DNA of 64,000 nucleotides from Sphingopyxis panaciterrae (GCF_011762125.1 NZ_JAASQN010000001.1:434001-498000); one strand, 5' to 3'; positions 54,778-63,828 are shown, counted from the first letter of the stretch. Notes: generated by a model from the sequence alone, not told the origin. Program-made: numbers and translations.

Positions 54778-54831
54778 CTATGTCGGCTTTGGGGTGGGTG
54801 GCGAGCGGTCATCGCGCCTTGTCACGCTGAA

Positions 54832-55042
54832 CTTGTTTCAGCATCCATGGCCTGAGCTCTCACCCCACGCAGCGCCAAAGGAAACGGCAGGCCATGGACC
54901 TTGAAACAAGTTTCCAGCCCTCCCTCGTCATCCGCGGAGGAGACCCGTGGTTCGTCCGCCTTGACCAGGGGTCCCGCTTTCTGGGGCACTGTCATTTTTC
55001 AACGTCAAGCGGGACCCCGGATCAAGTCCGGGGTGACGAAGA
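54832..55042. repeat. Two palindromic repeats between hppA and the SDR gene
   Basis: First, CTTGTTTCAGCATCCATGG (from 54832) is mirrored by CCATGGACCTTGAAACAAG (ending 54910), 20 of 23 bases paired. Second, a family A element (54925-55042) ends GATCAAGTCCGGGGTGACG. No gene lies in 54720-55075. Confidence 0.65.
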
Positions 55043-55075
55043 ATGGAACGTCCGCAACCGGTCGTTAGCCGTCGT

Positions 55076-55894
55076 TCAGGACGCGCTGGCCGCCTTCATC
55101 TGCTGCGCATAGCCCGCCTGCACCATCGCGCTCATCCGGTCGAACAGCGCGTCGGGATCGCTGCGCCGCAGCGCGGCCGTCGCGGCTTCGGCGCCTTCGG
55201 CAACGACCAGTTCGCGCGTGCCCGCCTCGACCGCGCTCAATATCTGTGCCGCCGCGAAGTCGGGCGACAGGCCATTGTCGATCGCCGCATCGCTCGTCCC
55301 GCGCACGCTGCCGTCGGCGTTCAGCGCGTTGCGGCTGACGTTGGTCGCGACCGACCCGGGCGCGACGACGAGTATTTTCAGCCCCAGATGCTCGTTTTCG
55401 GCCCGCACGCTATCGTGATAGCCGATCAGGCCGTGCTTCGCCGCGCAATAGGCACTGCGCAGCGGCACGCCTGCAATGCCCGCGACGCTCGAAATCGCGA
55501 CGATCTGTCCGCCGCCCGCGCCAACCATGCGCGGCAGCAGCGCCTGCGTCAGCGCGATCGGCGCGAGCAGGTCGACCGCGACAATCTGTTGATAGACCGA
55601 AAAATCGGTTTCGATCGCAAGGCTGCGCTGCGAGATGCCGGCGTTGTTGACCAGCCCGTCGATGCGCCCGCCCCAATTCCACGCCAATTCGGCAAGTCCG
55701 GGAATCGCGGCATAGTCGGTCGCTTCGAACGGCAGGATCATCGTCCCGGCACCGCAGTCTTTTGCGACGGCTTCAAGCGCGGCGATATTGCGGCCCGACA
55801 GGATCAGCCGTGCCCCGCGCGCCGCGAGCGCACGGGCAAGTGCCGCGCCGATGCCCGACGAAGCGCCGGTAATCCACCATATTTGATCCTGCAT
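55076..55894 (-). CDS. SDR family oxidoreductase
   Basis: A 272-aa classical short-chain dehydrogenase: ITGASSGIGAALARALA, LVNNAGIS, the serine region VAISSVAGIAG, and YCAAKHG in place of the usual YxxxK (Tyr and Lys present). Such DHRS7B/YqjQ-type members often act on lipids or retinol-like substrates; substrate unknown. ATG 55894 is chosen, with the longer frame to 56158 reading through a palindromic operator region. Confidence 0.88.
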   Translation of the reverse strand: MQDQIWWITGASSGIGAALARALAARGARLILSGRNIAALEAVAKDCGAGTMILPFEATDYAAIPGLAELAWNWGGRIDGLVNNAGISQRSLAIETDFSVYQQIVAVDLLAPIALTQALLPRMVGAGGGQIVAISSVAGIAGVPLRSAYCAAKHGLIGYHDSVRAENEHLGLKILVVAPGSVATNVSRNALNADGSVRGTSDAAIDNGLSPDFAAAQILSAVEAGTRELVVAEGAEAATAALRRSDPDALFDRMSAMVQAGYAQQMKAASAS

Positions 55895-55915
55895 GACGGC
55901 TCCCACTCTCTGTTT

Positions 55916-55932
55916 CGTTTCAACTTGAAACG
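55916..55932. promoter_or_regulatory. Palindromic operator candidate upstream of the SDR gene
   Basis: CGTTTCA-ACT-TGAAACG is an exact inverted repeat with seven-base arms, 21 bases before the SDR start codon. The form suits a TetR-type repressor; no such regulator is adjacent. Confidence 0.45.
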
Positions 55933-56001
55933 GGTGTGAGGAGCCGTCAAGCCACCGCTTCAGCGCATTTCCGTGCAGGGGTGGCAATTTTGTTGCGAAT
56001 C

Positions 56002-56018
56002 TGTTATAATTAATAACA
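56002..56018. promoter_or_regulatory. AT-rich palindrome with TATAAT upstream of carD
   Basis: TGTTAT-AATTA-ATAACA is an exact inverted repeat that contains TATAAT (56005-56010), a perfect -10 box, about 200 bases before carD. No good -35 is seen. The remainder of 55895-56209 has no gene. Confidence 0.4.
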
Positions 56019-56209
56019 ACACGCTGACATTCCGCCTCTTCCCGCCGCTTGGGCTGGGGCACATTCGGCGTTTCCGATGGAGCCATATCCCTTGACACGC
56101 TGACTGGCGAGCGCCGCCCGATATGCTGATCCCCCTCAAAACCGAGGGCGGGATGCACCGGTGTTGTCGCACTTTCCAGCCGCGGTCAAGACAGCAGAAA
56201 GGAATTTGC

Positions 56210-56740
56210 ATGTCCGCAAGCACGCTTTTGTTCGAAGTCGGTGATTATGTCGTTTATCCTAAACATGGCGTGGGGCGCGTCATCGAGTTGCAGCGGTCGG
56301 AAATCGCCGGCATGCAGCTCGAGCTTTACGTCCTGCGCTTCGAAAAGGAAAAAATGACGCTTCGCGTGCCGACGAACAAGGCGGAAGGCGTGGGCATGCG
56401 CAAGCTGTCGTCGGACAAGACGCTGAAGGAAGCGCTGCAGGTGCTGACGACGAAGCCGAAGGTCAAGCGCACCATGTGGTCGCGCCGCGCGCAGGAATAT
56501 GAAGCGAAGATCAATTCGGGCGACCTCGTGTCGATCGCCGAAGTGACGCGCGACCTGTTCCGCGCCGACGACCAGCCCGAACAGAGCTATTCGGAACGCC
56601 AGATCTTCGAAGCGGCATCGAGTCGTCTCGCGCGCGAACTGGGCGCGATGGAAGAAAGCGACGAAAAGACGGCGCAGGCGAAGATCCTCCAGATACTCAA
56701 CGAGCATGCGCCGCTCTATTACGCCGAAAAGGCAATCTGA
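56210..56740 (+). CDS. carD: CarD family transcriptional regulator (CdnL-like)
   Basis: A 176-aa RNA polymerase-binding protein: N-terminal RID domain (EVGDYVVYPKHGVGRVIEL, LYVLRFEKEKMTLRVP) and a C-terminal helical domain (WSRRAQEYEAKINSGDL, ARELGAMEESDEKTAQAKIL). CarD/CdnL stabilises the open complex at rRNA and other promoters. AGAAAGGA lies just before ATG 56210. Ends with its own terminator. Confidence 0.95.
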   Translation: MSASTLLFEVGDYVVYPKHGVGRVIELQRSEIAGMQLELYVLRFEKEKMTLRVPTNKAEGVGMRKLSSDKTLKEALQVLTTKPKVKRTMWSRRAQEYEAKINSGDLVSIAEVTRDLFRADDQPEQSYSERQIFEAASSRLARELGAMEESDEKTAQAKILQILNEHAPLYYAEKAI

Positions 56741-56764
56741 GCTTCATACCTAGCGATAGGGAAG

Positions 56765-56793
56765 AGGGCGGTCCGCGAGGGCCGCCCTTTTTT
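56765..56793 (+). terminator. Rho-independent terminator of carD
   Basis: AGGGCGG (56765-56771) pairs with CCGCCCT (56782-56788), followed by a T-run (56788-56793), about 25 bases past the carD stop. Confidence 0.85.
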
Positions 56794-56867
56794 GTTGCGC
56801 GATCGTAGCGATTGCAAATTCAGGACGAGGCGATCCGCTATCGGCTGGTTGCAGCCACCCCATTCAC

Positions 56868-57102
56868 CGTCACCCCGGACTTGATCCGGGGTCCCGCCTG
56901 ACGTCGGGAACTGCCGGGTCCCTCAAAAGGCGGGATCCCGGGTTGAGGCGGAAGAGCCACGGGTCTCCTCCGCGGATGACGAAGGGAGGGCTGGAAGCGG
57001 CCGGTTGCTGCCGTTTGCATTTTCTATCGGTGTCATCCCCGCGAAAGCGGGGACCCAGAGCGGTATTGCGCAGCCTTGGGTCCCCGCTTTCGCGGGGATG
57101 AC
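56868..57102. repeat. Family A palindrome and a separate 26-base inverted repeat
   Basis: Element one (56868-56985) runs CGTCACCCCGGACTTGATCC to CTCCGCGGATGACGAAG and resembles the one at 8.4 kb. Element two has exact 26-base arms (57032-57057 with 57077-57102; GTCATCCCCGCGAAAGCGGG at the outer end). No gene lies in 56741-57212. Confidence 0.75.
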
Positions 57103-57212
57103 AAAGATTAGGTGTGCATGACGAACTTTGAACGTCTGCTCACCATCCCAAAGCGGACGTCCTTTCGCGCCGGGAAAGGTCGGGGGTGACCGGCTTGGCT
57201 GCCGATGCACGA

Positions 57213-57953
57213 TCACGGGTAGGTCGCGCTCACGAAATACAGCCCGTCGGGCGGGGCGTTCAATCCCAGCGCGCCCCGGTCCGCCGCGTCGAGCGCCGTC
57301 TTCAGATCGCGCGCCGACCATTTGCCATGGCCGACCAGCGCGAGGCAGCCGACCATCGAGCGCACCTGGTGGTGCAGGAAGCTGCGCGCCGCAGCCTCGA
57401 TGATCAACTCGTCGCCGTGGCGGCTGACGGTCAGCTTGTCGAGCGTCTTGACCGGGCTTTGCGACTGGCAATGCGCCGAGCGAAAGGTGGTGAAATCGTG
57501 GAGCCCGATCAGCTGCTGCGCCGCGGCGTGCATCGCATCGGCATCAAGCGGCCGGGCGACCTGCCACGACAGCCCCTTGTCCCAGGTCAAAGGGGCGCGG
57601 CGGTTGACGATGCGATATTCATAAGCGCGCCCGGTACAGGCAAAGCGGGCGTGCCAGTCATCGGGTACGATGTCGCATCCGACGATGGCGACCGGCGCGG
57701 GGCGAAGCTGGGCGTTGAGCGCCTCGGTCAGTTTGAACGGGGTCAGCGGCTTTTCGATGTCGACGTGCGCGCGCATCGCGATGGCATGAACCCCGGCGTC
57801 GGTGCGCCCGGCGCTGAACACCTGCACGGTTTCGGCGGTGAAGCGGTGGATCGCTTCTTCGATTGCCTGCTGGACGCTGGGGCCATGCGCCTGTCGTTGC
57901 CAGCCCATATAGGGGCGGCCGTCATATTCGATGGTGAGAGCGAAGCGGGTCAT
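57213..57953 (-). CDS. truA: tRNA pseudouridine synthase A
   Basis: A 246-aa enzyme making pseudouridine at tRNA positions 38-40. The catalytic aspartate lies in [10 protein letters not shown]; other landmarks are [25 protein letters not shown] and the C-terminal APPDGLYF. It follows fmt on the same strand, separated by a palindromic repeat, so co-transcription is possible but not tight. Confidence 0.95.
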   Translation of the reverse strand: MTRFALTIEYDGRPYMGWQRQAHGPSVQQAIEEAIHRFTAETVQVFSAGRTDAGVHAIAMRAHVDIEKPLTPFKLTEALNAQLRPAPVAIVGCDIVPDDWHARFACTGRAYEYRIVNRRAPLTWDKGLSWQVARPLDADAMHAAAQQLIGLHDFTTFRSAHCQSQSPVKTLDKLTVSRHGDELIIEAAARSFLHHQVRSMVGCLALVGHGKWSARDLKTALDAADRGALGLNAPPDGLYFVSATYP

Positions 57954-57976
57954 GAGAGGCGGTCATCCTGAAATTC

Positions 57977-58051
57977 GTCATGCCGGACGTGATCTGGCAT
58001 CCATGGGGCTTGGCGCAGCTATGGACCCCGGATCAAGTCCGGGGTGACGAA
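57977..58051. repeat. REP-like palindromic element, family A
   Basis: CGTCATGCCGGACGTGATC begins and GATCAAGTCCGGGGTGACG ends an imperfect palindrome between fmt and truA, with CATCCATGGGG/AGCTATGGACC in the middle. Confidence 0.65.
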
Positions 58052-58067
58052 AACCGCAAATAGAACA

Positions 58068-58988
58068 TCATGCCAGCCGCGTCCCCTTCGCGATGGCGCG
58101 GCCGCGCAGCAGTTCGCCTGCGTCCATTACGGGCTTGCCGGCACGTTGCGCGCGCACCGCCCGAACCGCACCGGGGTTACACGCGATGGTCAGCGCATCG
58201 TCGAGCGTGATGCCGGGGGTGGCGCCCGCAACCGTATCCGAAGGGTGGGCAACCTCGGCGGTCAGGATCTTGTACCGCTCGCCATCGAGTTCGAAGAAGG
58301 CGCCGGGAATCGGATTGAACGCACGGACCTGCCGCTCGACCTGTACCGCGCTGGTCAGGAAATCGAGCCGCGCCTCGCTCTTGTCGATCTTTGCCGCGTA
58401 GGTCACGCCCGCGTCGGGCTGCGCTTCGGGGGTGAAGGCGTGGAGGTCGCTCAGCACCTTGACCATCATCAATGCGCCCATTTCGGCGAGCTCGTCGGTC
58501 AGCATGCCGGCGGTCTTGCCTGCGATCGGTGTCGTCTCGACCAGCCGCATCGCGCCGGTGTCGAGTCCCGCGTCCATCTGCATGATCGTCACGCCGGTCG
58601 CGGCGTCGCCCGCCAGGATCGCGCGCTGCACCGGCGCCGCGCCGCGCCAGCGCGGCAGGATCGATCCGTGGACGTTCAGGCACCCTTCGCGCGGGGCATC
58701 GAGGATCGCCTGCGGCAGGATCAGGCCGTACGCCGCGACCACCGCGACATCGAGATCGAGCGCGGCGAATTCGGCCTGCGCCTCCTCGCTCTTCAGACTC
58801 TTCGGCGTGCGGACAGGCAGGCCATGCTCCGCGGCCCAGACATGCACCGCGCTCTGCTGCAGCTTCTTGCCGCGCTGCGCGGGGCGCGGGGGCTGGCTAT
58901 AGACGGCCGCGATGTCGTGCCCTGCGGCATGAAGCGCGGCAAGCGTCGGCACCGCAAAGGGCGGCGTTCCCATGAAGGCGATGCGCAT
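58068..58988 (-). CDS. fmt: Methionyl-tRNA formyltransferase
   Basis: A 306-aa enzyme that formylates initiator tRNA. Landmarks: [31 protein letters not shown] (catalytic Asn/His), [14 protein letters not shown], and a C-terminal Fmt_C domain ([14 protein letters not shown]). It is divergent from recR-def, which puts formylation and deformylation genes next to each other. Confidence 0.96.
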   Translation of the reverse strand: MRIAFMGTPPFAVPTLAALHAAGHDIAAVYSQPPRPAQRGKKLQQSAVHVWAAEHGLPVRTPKSLKSEEAQAEFAALDLDVAVVAAYGLILPQAILDAPREGCLNVHGSILPRWRGAAPVQRAILAGDAATGVTIMQMDAGLDTGAMRLVETTPIAGKTAGMLTDELAEMGALMMVKVLSDLHAFTPEAQPDAGVTYAAKIDKSEARLDFLTSAVQVERQVRAFNPIPGAFFELDGERYKILTAEVAHPSDTVAGATPGITLDDALTIACNPGAVRAVRAQRAGKPVMDAGELLRGRAIAKGTRLA

Positions 58989-59045
58989 GGGTGCGGGCTT
59001 TGGCGGAGGATGCGGCGAAGGGCAAGGATCTCGCTTGCCTCAATC

Positions 59046-59127
59046 GTCATCCTGGCAAAGGCGAAAGCGGGACCCCGGATCAAGTCCGGGGTGACGAAGG
59101 GGTTATCCGGGGTGACGAAGGGGTTAT
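59046..59127. repeat. Truncated family A element with 21-base tandem duplication
   Basis: The right end of the element, CCGGGGTGACGAAGGGGTTA, is present twice in tandem (59086-59106 and 59107-59127). It lies between divergent fmt and recR; the second copy ends at the possible recR -35 box. Confidence 0.7.
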
Positions 59128-59161
59128 TGTGCACCGATTGCACAGCCACTACCACAAGCTC

Positions 59162-59758
59162 ATGGCCTCCACCGAAATCGAAGCGCTCGTCCAGCAACTC
59201 GCCCGCCTGCCGGGGCTTGGCCCGCGTTCGGCGCGGCGCGCGGTGTTGCACCTGATGAAGAAGCGCGAAAGCAGCTTTGCGCCGCTGCTCGCCGCACTCC
59301 AGACGGTGTCCGAACGGCTCGTCACCTGCGGCATCTGCGGCAATATCGACACGCAGGACCCGTGCGCGATCTGCGCCGACCCGCGGCGCGATGCGCGGTC
59401 GCTGTGCGTCGTCGAGGAAGTGTCGGACCTGTGGGCACTCGACAAGTCGCGGCTGTTTCCCGGCAAATATCATGTGCTCGGCGGCCGCCTCTCGGCGCTC
59501 GAGGGCATTCGCCCGCAGGACCTCAGCATCGACGCATTGGTCGCGCGCGTCGCCGCAGGCGGCATCGACGAGGTGGTGCTGGCGATGAACGCGACGCTGG
59601 AGGGGCAGACGACGGCGCATTATCTGGCTGAGCGGCTCGAGGGCTATCCGGTGCGGCTGACGCAGCTCGCGCATGGTTTGCCGGTAGGCGGCGAGCTCGA
59701 TTATCTGGACGAAGGGACGCTGGCGCAGGCGCTGCGCGCGCGGCGACCAGTGGGTTGA
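59162..59758 (+). CDS. recR: Recombination protein RecR
   Basis: A 198-aa DNA repair ring protein of the RecFOR pathway. Helix-hairpin-helix near [17 protein letters not shown], zinc finger [16 protein letters not shown], Toprim domain ([26 protein letters not shown]). A possible promoter TTGTGC-N17-TACCAC ends six bases before the ATG. def follows 31 bases later. Confidence 0.95.
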   Translation: MASTEIEALVQQLARLPGLGPRSARRAVLHLMKKRESSFAPLLAALQTVSERLVTCGICGNIDTQDPCAICADPRRDARSLCVVEEVSDLWALDKSRLFPGKYHVLGGRLSALEGIRPQDLSIDALVARVAAGGIDEVVLAMNATLEGQTTAHYLAERLEGYPVRLTQLAHGLPVGGELDYLDEGTLAQALRARRPVG

Positions 59759-59789
59759 CGTCGGCCATGCGAATTCATACCTGCACGCC

Positions 59790-60323
59790 ATGGCCATCCT
59801 ACCCATCATAGAGACTCCCGATCCGCGGCTGCGCGTCATTTCGAAGCCCGTCGAGACGTTCGACGCCGAGCTCAAGACGCTGGTCGCCGACATGTTCGAG
59901 ACGATGTACGACGCTCCCGGCATCGGGCTCGCCGCGATCCAGGTCGCGGTGCCGAAGCGGATATTGGTGATCGACCTGCAGGAACCCGACCCCGACGACG
60001 AAGAGGGCAAGAAGGTGATCCGCGAACCGCGGGTCTTCATCAATCCCGTCTTTTCGGATGAGAGCGAGGAGCATAGCGTCTATTCGGAAGGTTGCCTGTC
60101 GGTCCCCGAACAATATGCCGATGTGACGCGCCCCGCCGAAGTCACCGTCGATTGGCAGGACGAGGATGGCAAGCATCATCAGGAACGCATGACCGGGCTG
60201 ATGGCGACGTGCATCCAGCATGAGCACGACCATCTGGAGGGCATTTTGTTCATCGACCATCTGTCGCGGCTGAAGCGCGACATGGTGCTGAAGAAGCTCG
60301 CGAAGATGCGCAAGGCGGCTTGA
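59790..60323 (+). CDS. def: Peptide deformylase
   Basis: A 177-aa metalloenzyme removing the N-formyl group from new proteins. All three motifs are intact: GIGLAAIQV, EGCLSVP and QHEHDHLEG. An acidic insert (PDPDDEEGKK) is unusual only in detail. The ATG lacks an obvious Shine-Dalgarno sequence. It lies downstream of recR and is convergent with grpE. Confidence 0.96.
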   Translation: MAILPIIETPDPRLRVISKPVETFDAELKTLVADMFETMYDAPGIGLAAIQVAVPKRILVIDLQEPDPDDEEGKKVIREPRVFINPVFSDESEEHSVYSEGCLSVPEQYADVTRPAEVTVDWQDEDGKHHQERMTGLMATCIQHEHDHLEGILFIDHLSRLKRDMVLKKLAKMRKAA

Positions 60324-60325
60324 AT

Positions 60326-60490
60326 CCCTCTCCCCATGGGGGAGAGGGCAGCGAGACTCGCGAGCTTGTTCGCTGGTCGCAGCGGGTGAGGGCGCTTCGG
60401 CGCGAGGTGTCCAGACCCTCACCCAGCTCCAGCTAGGCGGCAAGCCGCCAAGCCTTCGTACCCCTCTCCCCCAAGGGGAGAGGGTTTTTT
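60326..60490. repeat. Dispersed repeat family B, copy 2
   Basis: CCCTCTCCCCATGGGGGAGA begins and CCCTCTCCCC-caa-GGGGAGAGGG ends the element, with CGAGCTTGTTCGCTGGTCGC and GGCGGCAAGCCGCCAAGCC inside. The final hairpin (60462-60484) is followed by six T and probably also ends def transcripts. Confidence 0.75.
60462..60490 (+). terminator. Terminator-like hairpin for def, at the end of a family B repeat
   Basis: CCCTCTCCCC (60462-60471) pairs exactly with GGGGAGAGGG (60475-60484), followed by TTTTTT. Confidence 0.65.
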
Positions 60491-60491
60491 A

Positions 60492-61052
60492 TCAGCCCGC
60501 CTTCGCCACGCCAACCATGGCGGGGCGCAGCAGCCGGTCCTTCATCATATAGCCCGCCTGCATTTCCTGCACGATCGTGCCGGGTTCCTTGTCGCTGGGG
60601 ATTTCGAGCATCGCCTGATGCTGGTTGGGATCGAGCGGCAGGCCGACCGCGGCGATGCGGGTGATGCCGTTGCGTTCGAACACGCTCAGCAATTCGCGTT
60701 CGGTGGCTTCAAGGCCGGTGATCAGCGGCTTGATCGCCTCGTCGGCGCGCTGCTCGGCGCTGAGCGCGGCGAGCGCGCGGCCGAGGTTGTCGGCGACCGA
60801 CAATATGTCGCGCGCGAACTTGGTCGAGGCATAGGCATGCGCGTCGGCAATTTCCTTGTCCTTGCGGCGCGTGACATTCTGCGTCTCGGCGCGCGCATAG
60901 AGGAGGTCCTGCTGCAGGCCCGCGACCTGTTCGGCGAGACTGGCGATCTCGTCAGTTTCGCTCGGGGCTTCGGTCGCGGCGGCTTCCGCCGCGACATTTT
61001 CGGGGGTCAGCGCGTCGTCTTCGACGGGCGTGTCATTGTCGTTGTTCGTCAT
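60492..61052 (-). CDS. grpE: Nucleotide exchange factor GrpE
   Basis: A 186-aa DnaK co-chaperone. An acidic N-terminus, a long coiled coil (LAEQVAGLQQDLLYARAETQ, NVTRRKDKEIADAH) and the C-terminal beta domain (DPNQHQAMLEIPS, VQEMQAGYMMKDRLLRPAMV) are all present. It starts four bases after the hrcA stop, with which it forms an operon. Confidence 0.95.
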   Translation of the reverse strand: MTNNDNDTPVEDDALTPENVAAEAAATEAPSETDEIASLAEQVAGLQQDLLYARAETQNVTRRKDKEIADAHAYASTKFARDILSVADNLGRALAALSAEQRADEAIKPLITGLEATERELLSVFERNGITRIAAVGLPLDPNQHQAMLEIPSDKEPGTIVQEMQAGYMMKDRLLRPAMVGVAKAG

Positions 61053-61056
61053 AAAC

Positions 61057-62100
61057 CTATCGTATCAGTCTGGAGAGCGATTGAGCGGTGAAATCCACCA
61101 TGGGAACGATACGCGCATAGTTCAAGCGCGTCGGGCCGATTACGCCCACCACGCCGACCACGCGCCCGTCGCTGCCGCGATAGGGCGCGGCGATAACCGA
61201 CGATCCCGACAGCGAGAAGAGCTTATTCTCCGAACCGATGAAAATTCGCGTCGCGGCGCCCTCGCGCGCGCTGTCGAGCAGTCCTGCGATGTCCTGTTTG
61301 GTTTCGAGTTCGTCGAGCAGCTGGCGCACCCGGTCGAGGTCGCCGAGCGCGCTTTCGTCGAGCAGATTGGCCTGGCCGCGCACGATCAGCACGGGCCGGT
61401 CGGTGCCGTCGGACGACCAGATCGCGAGGCCGCGCGACACCAGATCCTGCGCCGCGCGGTCGATCGCGATGCGTTCGGCCTCGATCTCGTGCCGCACCCG
61501 CGCCATCGCCTCGGCGAGTGTCAGTCCCGACAAGGTGGCGCTGATATAATTTCCGGCCTCGGTCAGCGCCGACTGGCTCAGCCCCGGCGGCACGTCAATG
61601 ACGCGATTTTCGACCGCGCCGTCGCCCGCGACGAGGACGACGAGCGATTGCGTCGCCGACAGCGGAACGAAGGCCACCTGTTTCAGCACGCGTTCGTGCT
61701 TGGGCACGAGGACGAGACCGGCGCACGCCGACAGCCCCGACAGCGCCGATGTCGCCTGCGCGAGCGCGCTTTCGATCGGTCCGGCGTCGGACAGGCTCGC
61801 CTCGATCTGCGCGCGGTCCTCGGCCGACGGTTCGGCGACCTGCATCATGCCGTCGACGAACAGGCGCAGCCCCTGTTCGGTCGGCATGCGTCCCGCGCTG
61901 GTGTGCGGGCTCGACAGCAGGCCATATTCCTCGAGATCCTGCATCACGTTGCGGATCGACGCGGGCGACAGATTGAGCGCCGCGAATTTGGACAGGGTGC
62001 GCGACCCGACCGGCTGCCCGGTTTCCAGATAGGCGTCGACGACCAGACGGAACACATCGCGGGCGCGCGTGGTGAGTTCGGTGATCGGCGGCGTGGTCAT
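61057..62100 (-). CDS. hrcA: Heat-inducible transcription repressor HrcA
   Basis: A 347-aa repressor of groE/grpE-type heat-shock genes: N-terminal winged helix (ELTTRARDVFRLVVDAYLET, GSRTLSK, SPASIRNVMQDLEEYGLL), then a GAF-like domain. No CIRCE element (TTAGCACTC-N9-GAGTGCTAA) occurs upstream, so its own operon is not under visible CIRCE control here. No Shine-Dalgarno sequence; the promoter sits against the ATG. Confidence 0.96.
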   Translation of the reverse strand: MTTPPITELTTRARDVFRLVVDAYLETGQPVGSRTLSKFAALNLSPASIRNVMQDLEEYGLLSSPHTSAGRMPTEQGLRLFVDGMMQVAEPSAEDRAQIEASLSDAGPIESALAQATSALSGLSACAGLVLVPKHERVLKQVAFVPLSATQSLVVLVAGDGAVENRVIDVPPGLSQSALTEAGNYISATLSGLTLAEAMARVRHEIEAERIAIDRAAQDLVSRGLAIWSSDGTDRPVLIVRGQANLLDESALGDLDRVRQLLDELETKQDIAGLLDSAREGAATRIFIGSENKLFSLSGSSVIAAPYRGSDGRVVGVVGVIGPTRLNYARIVPMVDFTAQSLSRLIR

Positions 62101-62106
62101 GGGGGG

Positions 62107-62135
62107 AATCTAGGGACGGGGAGAGGAAGGGGCAA
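62107..62135 (-). promoter_or_regulatory. Candidate leaderless promoter of hrcA-grpE
   Basis: On the minus strand TTGCCC and TAGATT are 17 bases apart and TAGATT is followed by six C and then the ATG, so the start codon falls at the predicted transcription start. Confidence 0.5.
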
Positions 62136-62190
62136 GCTTTGCTGGTCAGCGCGGGCAAGTCGCGTTAGCCTTTCCGACGGGGAGGACAGC

Positions 62191-62991
62191 ATGACGACAC
62201 GCCCGCTTACCCAGGATGATCCGCTCGACGACTTCGGCCATCGCGAGATGACGCTGCTTGGCGGCCGGCATCGCGTCTACACCATGGGCAGCGGCCCTGC
62301 CGTCATCGTGATGACCGAAATGCCGGGGATCAGCCCGCATGTCGCGCGCTTCGCGCGCTGGGTGCGCAATGCGGGCTTTACCGTCTATATGCCGCATATC
62401 TTTGGCAAGGACGGCGCGGTGCCGCGCATGCCGGGCGCCTTGTTCACCATCGCCGGTGGTTGCATCAGCCGCCAGTTCCGCGCGCTGGCAGCCAATGAAA
62501 GTGCGCCCGCGACGCAGTGGCTCCGCGCGCTCGCGGCGCAGGCGCATGGCGAATGCGGCGGCAAGGGGGTTGGCGCGATCGGCATGTGCTTTACGGGCAA
62601 TTTCGCGCTGTCGATGATGCTCGAACCCGCGGTCATCGCCCCGGTGCTCGCGCAGCCGTCGCTGCCGATGACCAAGCCGGCGGCGATCCATATCGCGCCG
62701 GACGAGCTCGCGGCGGTCAAGGCACGGATGGTTGCCGAAGATCTGACCGTGCTGGCCTATCGGTTCGCGGGCGACAAATTCTGCCAGGCAGCCCGCTTCG
62801 CCGCCTATGAAGACGCGCTCGGCGACCGCTTTATCGGCAAGGTGTTACCTGACAGCGCGGCTAACCCGGTCAGCCCGATGAAGAATCCGCACAGCGTCGT
62901 CACCATCCATCTGATCGACGAGGCGGGGCAACCGACGGTGCAGGCGCGCGACGAAATCCTCGATTTCTTCAAGATGCGGTTGAGCGAATGA
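62191..62991 (+). CDS. Dienelactone hydrolase family protein
   Basis: A 266-aa alpha/beta hydrolase with a cysteine nucleophile in GMCFTG, a MTEMPGISPHVARFARWV region forming the oxyanion side, and FAGDKFCQAARF near the acid position. The histidine in NPHSVVT may complete the triad. Natural substrate unknown. GGGGAGGA precedes ATG 62191. rph follows 47 bases later. Confidence 0.85.
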   Translation: MTTRPLTQDDPLDDFGHREMTLLGGRHRVYTMGSGPAVIVMTEMPGISPHVARFARWVRNAGFTVYMPHIFGKDGAVPRMPGALFTIAGGCISRQFRALAANESAPATQWLRALAAQAHGECGGKGVGAIGMCFTGNFALSMMLEPAVIAPVLAQPSLPMTKPAAIHIAPDELAAVKARMVAEDLTVLAYRFAGDKFCQAARFAAYEDALGDRFIGKVLPDSAANPVSPMKNPHSVVTIHLIDEAGQPTVQARDEILDFFKMRLSE

Positions 62992-63038
62992 GGGCGGCGG
63001 CCTAAGGGCGGCGGCATCATCATTTGAAAGGATTCTTC

Positions 63039-63758
63039 ATGCGCCCTTCCGGCCGCGCCCCCGACCAGATGCGTCCCATCGCCCTCGAGACCGAATTCAC
63101 CATCCATGCCGAGGGCAGCGTGCTCGTGTCGTTCGGCAACACCAAGGTGCTGGTGACCGCGAGCGTCGACGAAAAGGTGCCGCCGTTCCTGCGCGGCAAG
63201 GGGCAGGGCTGGGTGACGGCCGAATATGGCATGCTGCCCCGCGCGACGCACACGCGCGGCAGCCGCGAGGCGGCGAAGGGCAAGCAGTCGGGCCGGACGC
63301 AGGAAATCCAGCGGCTGATCGGCCGCAGCCTGCGCGCCGTCGTCGACATGAAGAAGCTGGGCGAGCGCCAGATCGTCATCGATTGCGACGTGATCCAGGC
63401 CGACGGCGGCACGCGCACCGCGTCGATTTCGGGCGCGTGGGTCGCGCTGCGCCTCGCGGTCGACAAGCTGCTCGCCGCCAAGACGATCGCCGAAGATCCG
63501 ATCGAGGACAAGGTGGGCGCGATTTCGTGCGGGATCTACAAGGGCACGCCGGTGCTCGACCTTGATTATGACGAAGATTCGGTGGCCGAAGCCGACGGCA
63601 ATTTCGTGCTGACCGGCCGCGGCCAGATCGTCGAAGTGCAGGCGAGCGCCGAGGGCGCGACCTACGACGAGGAAGGCCTGCTCCGCCTGCTGCGCCTCGC
63701 CCGCATCGGCTGCGCCGAGATTTTCGCGGCACAGGACAAGGCGGTAGGGCGGTCGTAG
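63039..63758 (+). CDS. rph: Ribonuclease PH
   Basis: A 239-aa phosphate-dependent exonuclease that trims tRNA 3' ends. Landmarks: [41 protein letters not shown], and the catalytic region [18 protein letters not shown]. Full length, so active, unlike the frameshifted E. coli K-12 copy. AAAGGA lies before ATG 63039. It is divergent from hrcA with the hydrolase gene between, a common arrangement near hrcA-grpE. Confidence 0.96.
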   Translation: MRPSGRAPDQMRPIALETEFTIHAEGSVLVSFGNTKVLVTASVDEKVPPFLRGKGQGWVTAEYGMLPRATHTRGSREAAKGKQSGRTQEIQRLIGRSLRAVVDMKKLGERQIVIDCDVIQADGGTRTASISGAWVALRLAVDKLLAAKTIAEDPIEDKVGAISCGIYKGTPVLDLDYDEDSVAEADGNFVLTGRGQIVEVQASAEGATYDEEGLLRLLRLARIGCAEIFAAQDKAVGRS

Positions 63759-63761
63759 CTT

Positions 63762-63826
63762 TCCTCTCCCGTCGGGAGAGGAAGCGAGACTTGCCAGCTT
63801 GCTGGCTAGTCGCAGCAGGTGAGGGG
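63762..63826. repeat. Dispersed repeat family B, copy 3 (partial)
   Basis: CCTCTCCCGTCGGGAGAGG hairpin followed by GACTTGCCAGCTTGCTGGC and CGCAGCAGGTGAGGGG. It directly follows rph and touches the start of the DUF559 gene. Confidence 0.65.
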
Positions 63827-63828
63827 AT

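Noticed and set aside
61030..62190. N-terminal extension of the dienelactone hydrolase frame
   Set aside because: The frame continues upstream antisense to hrcA, but GGGGAGGA and ATG 62191 give the normal family start.
62101..62190. CIRCE heat-shock operator before hrcA
   Set aside because: No TTAGCACTC-N9-GAGTGCTAA sequence is present.
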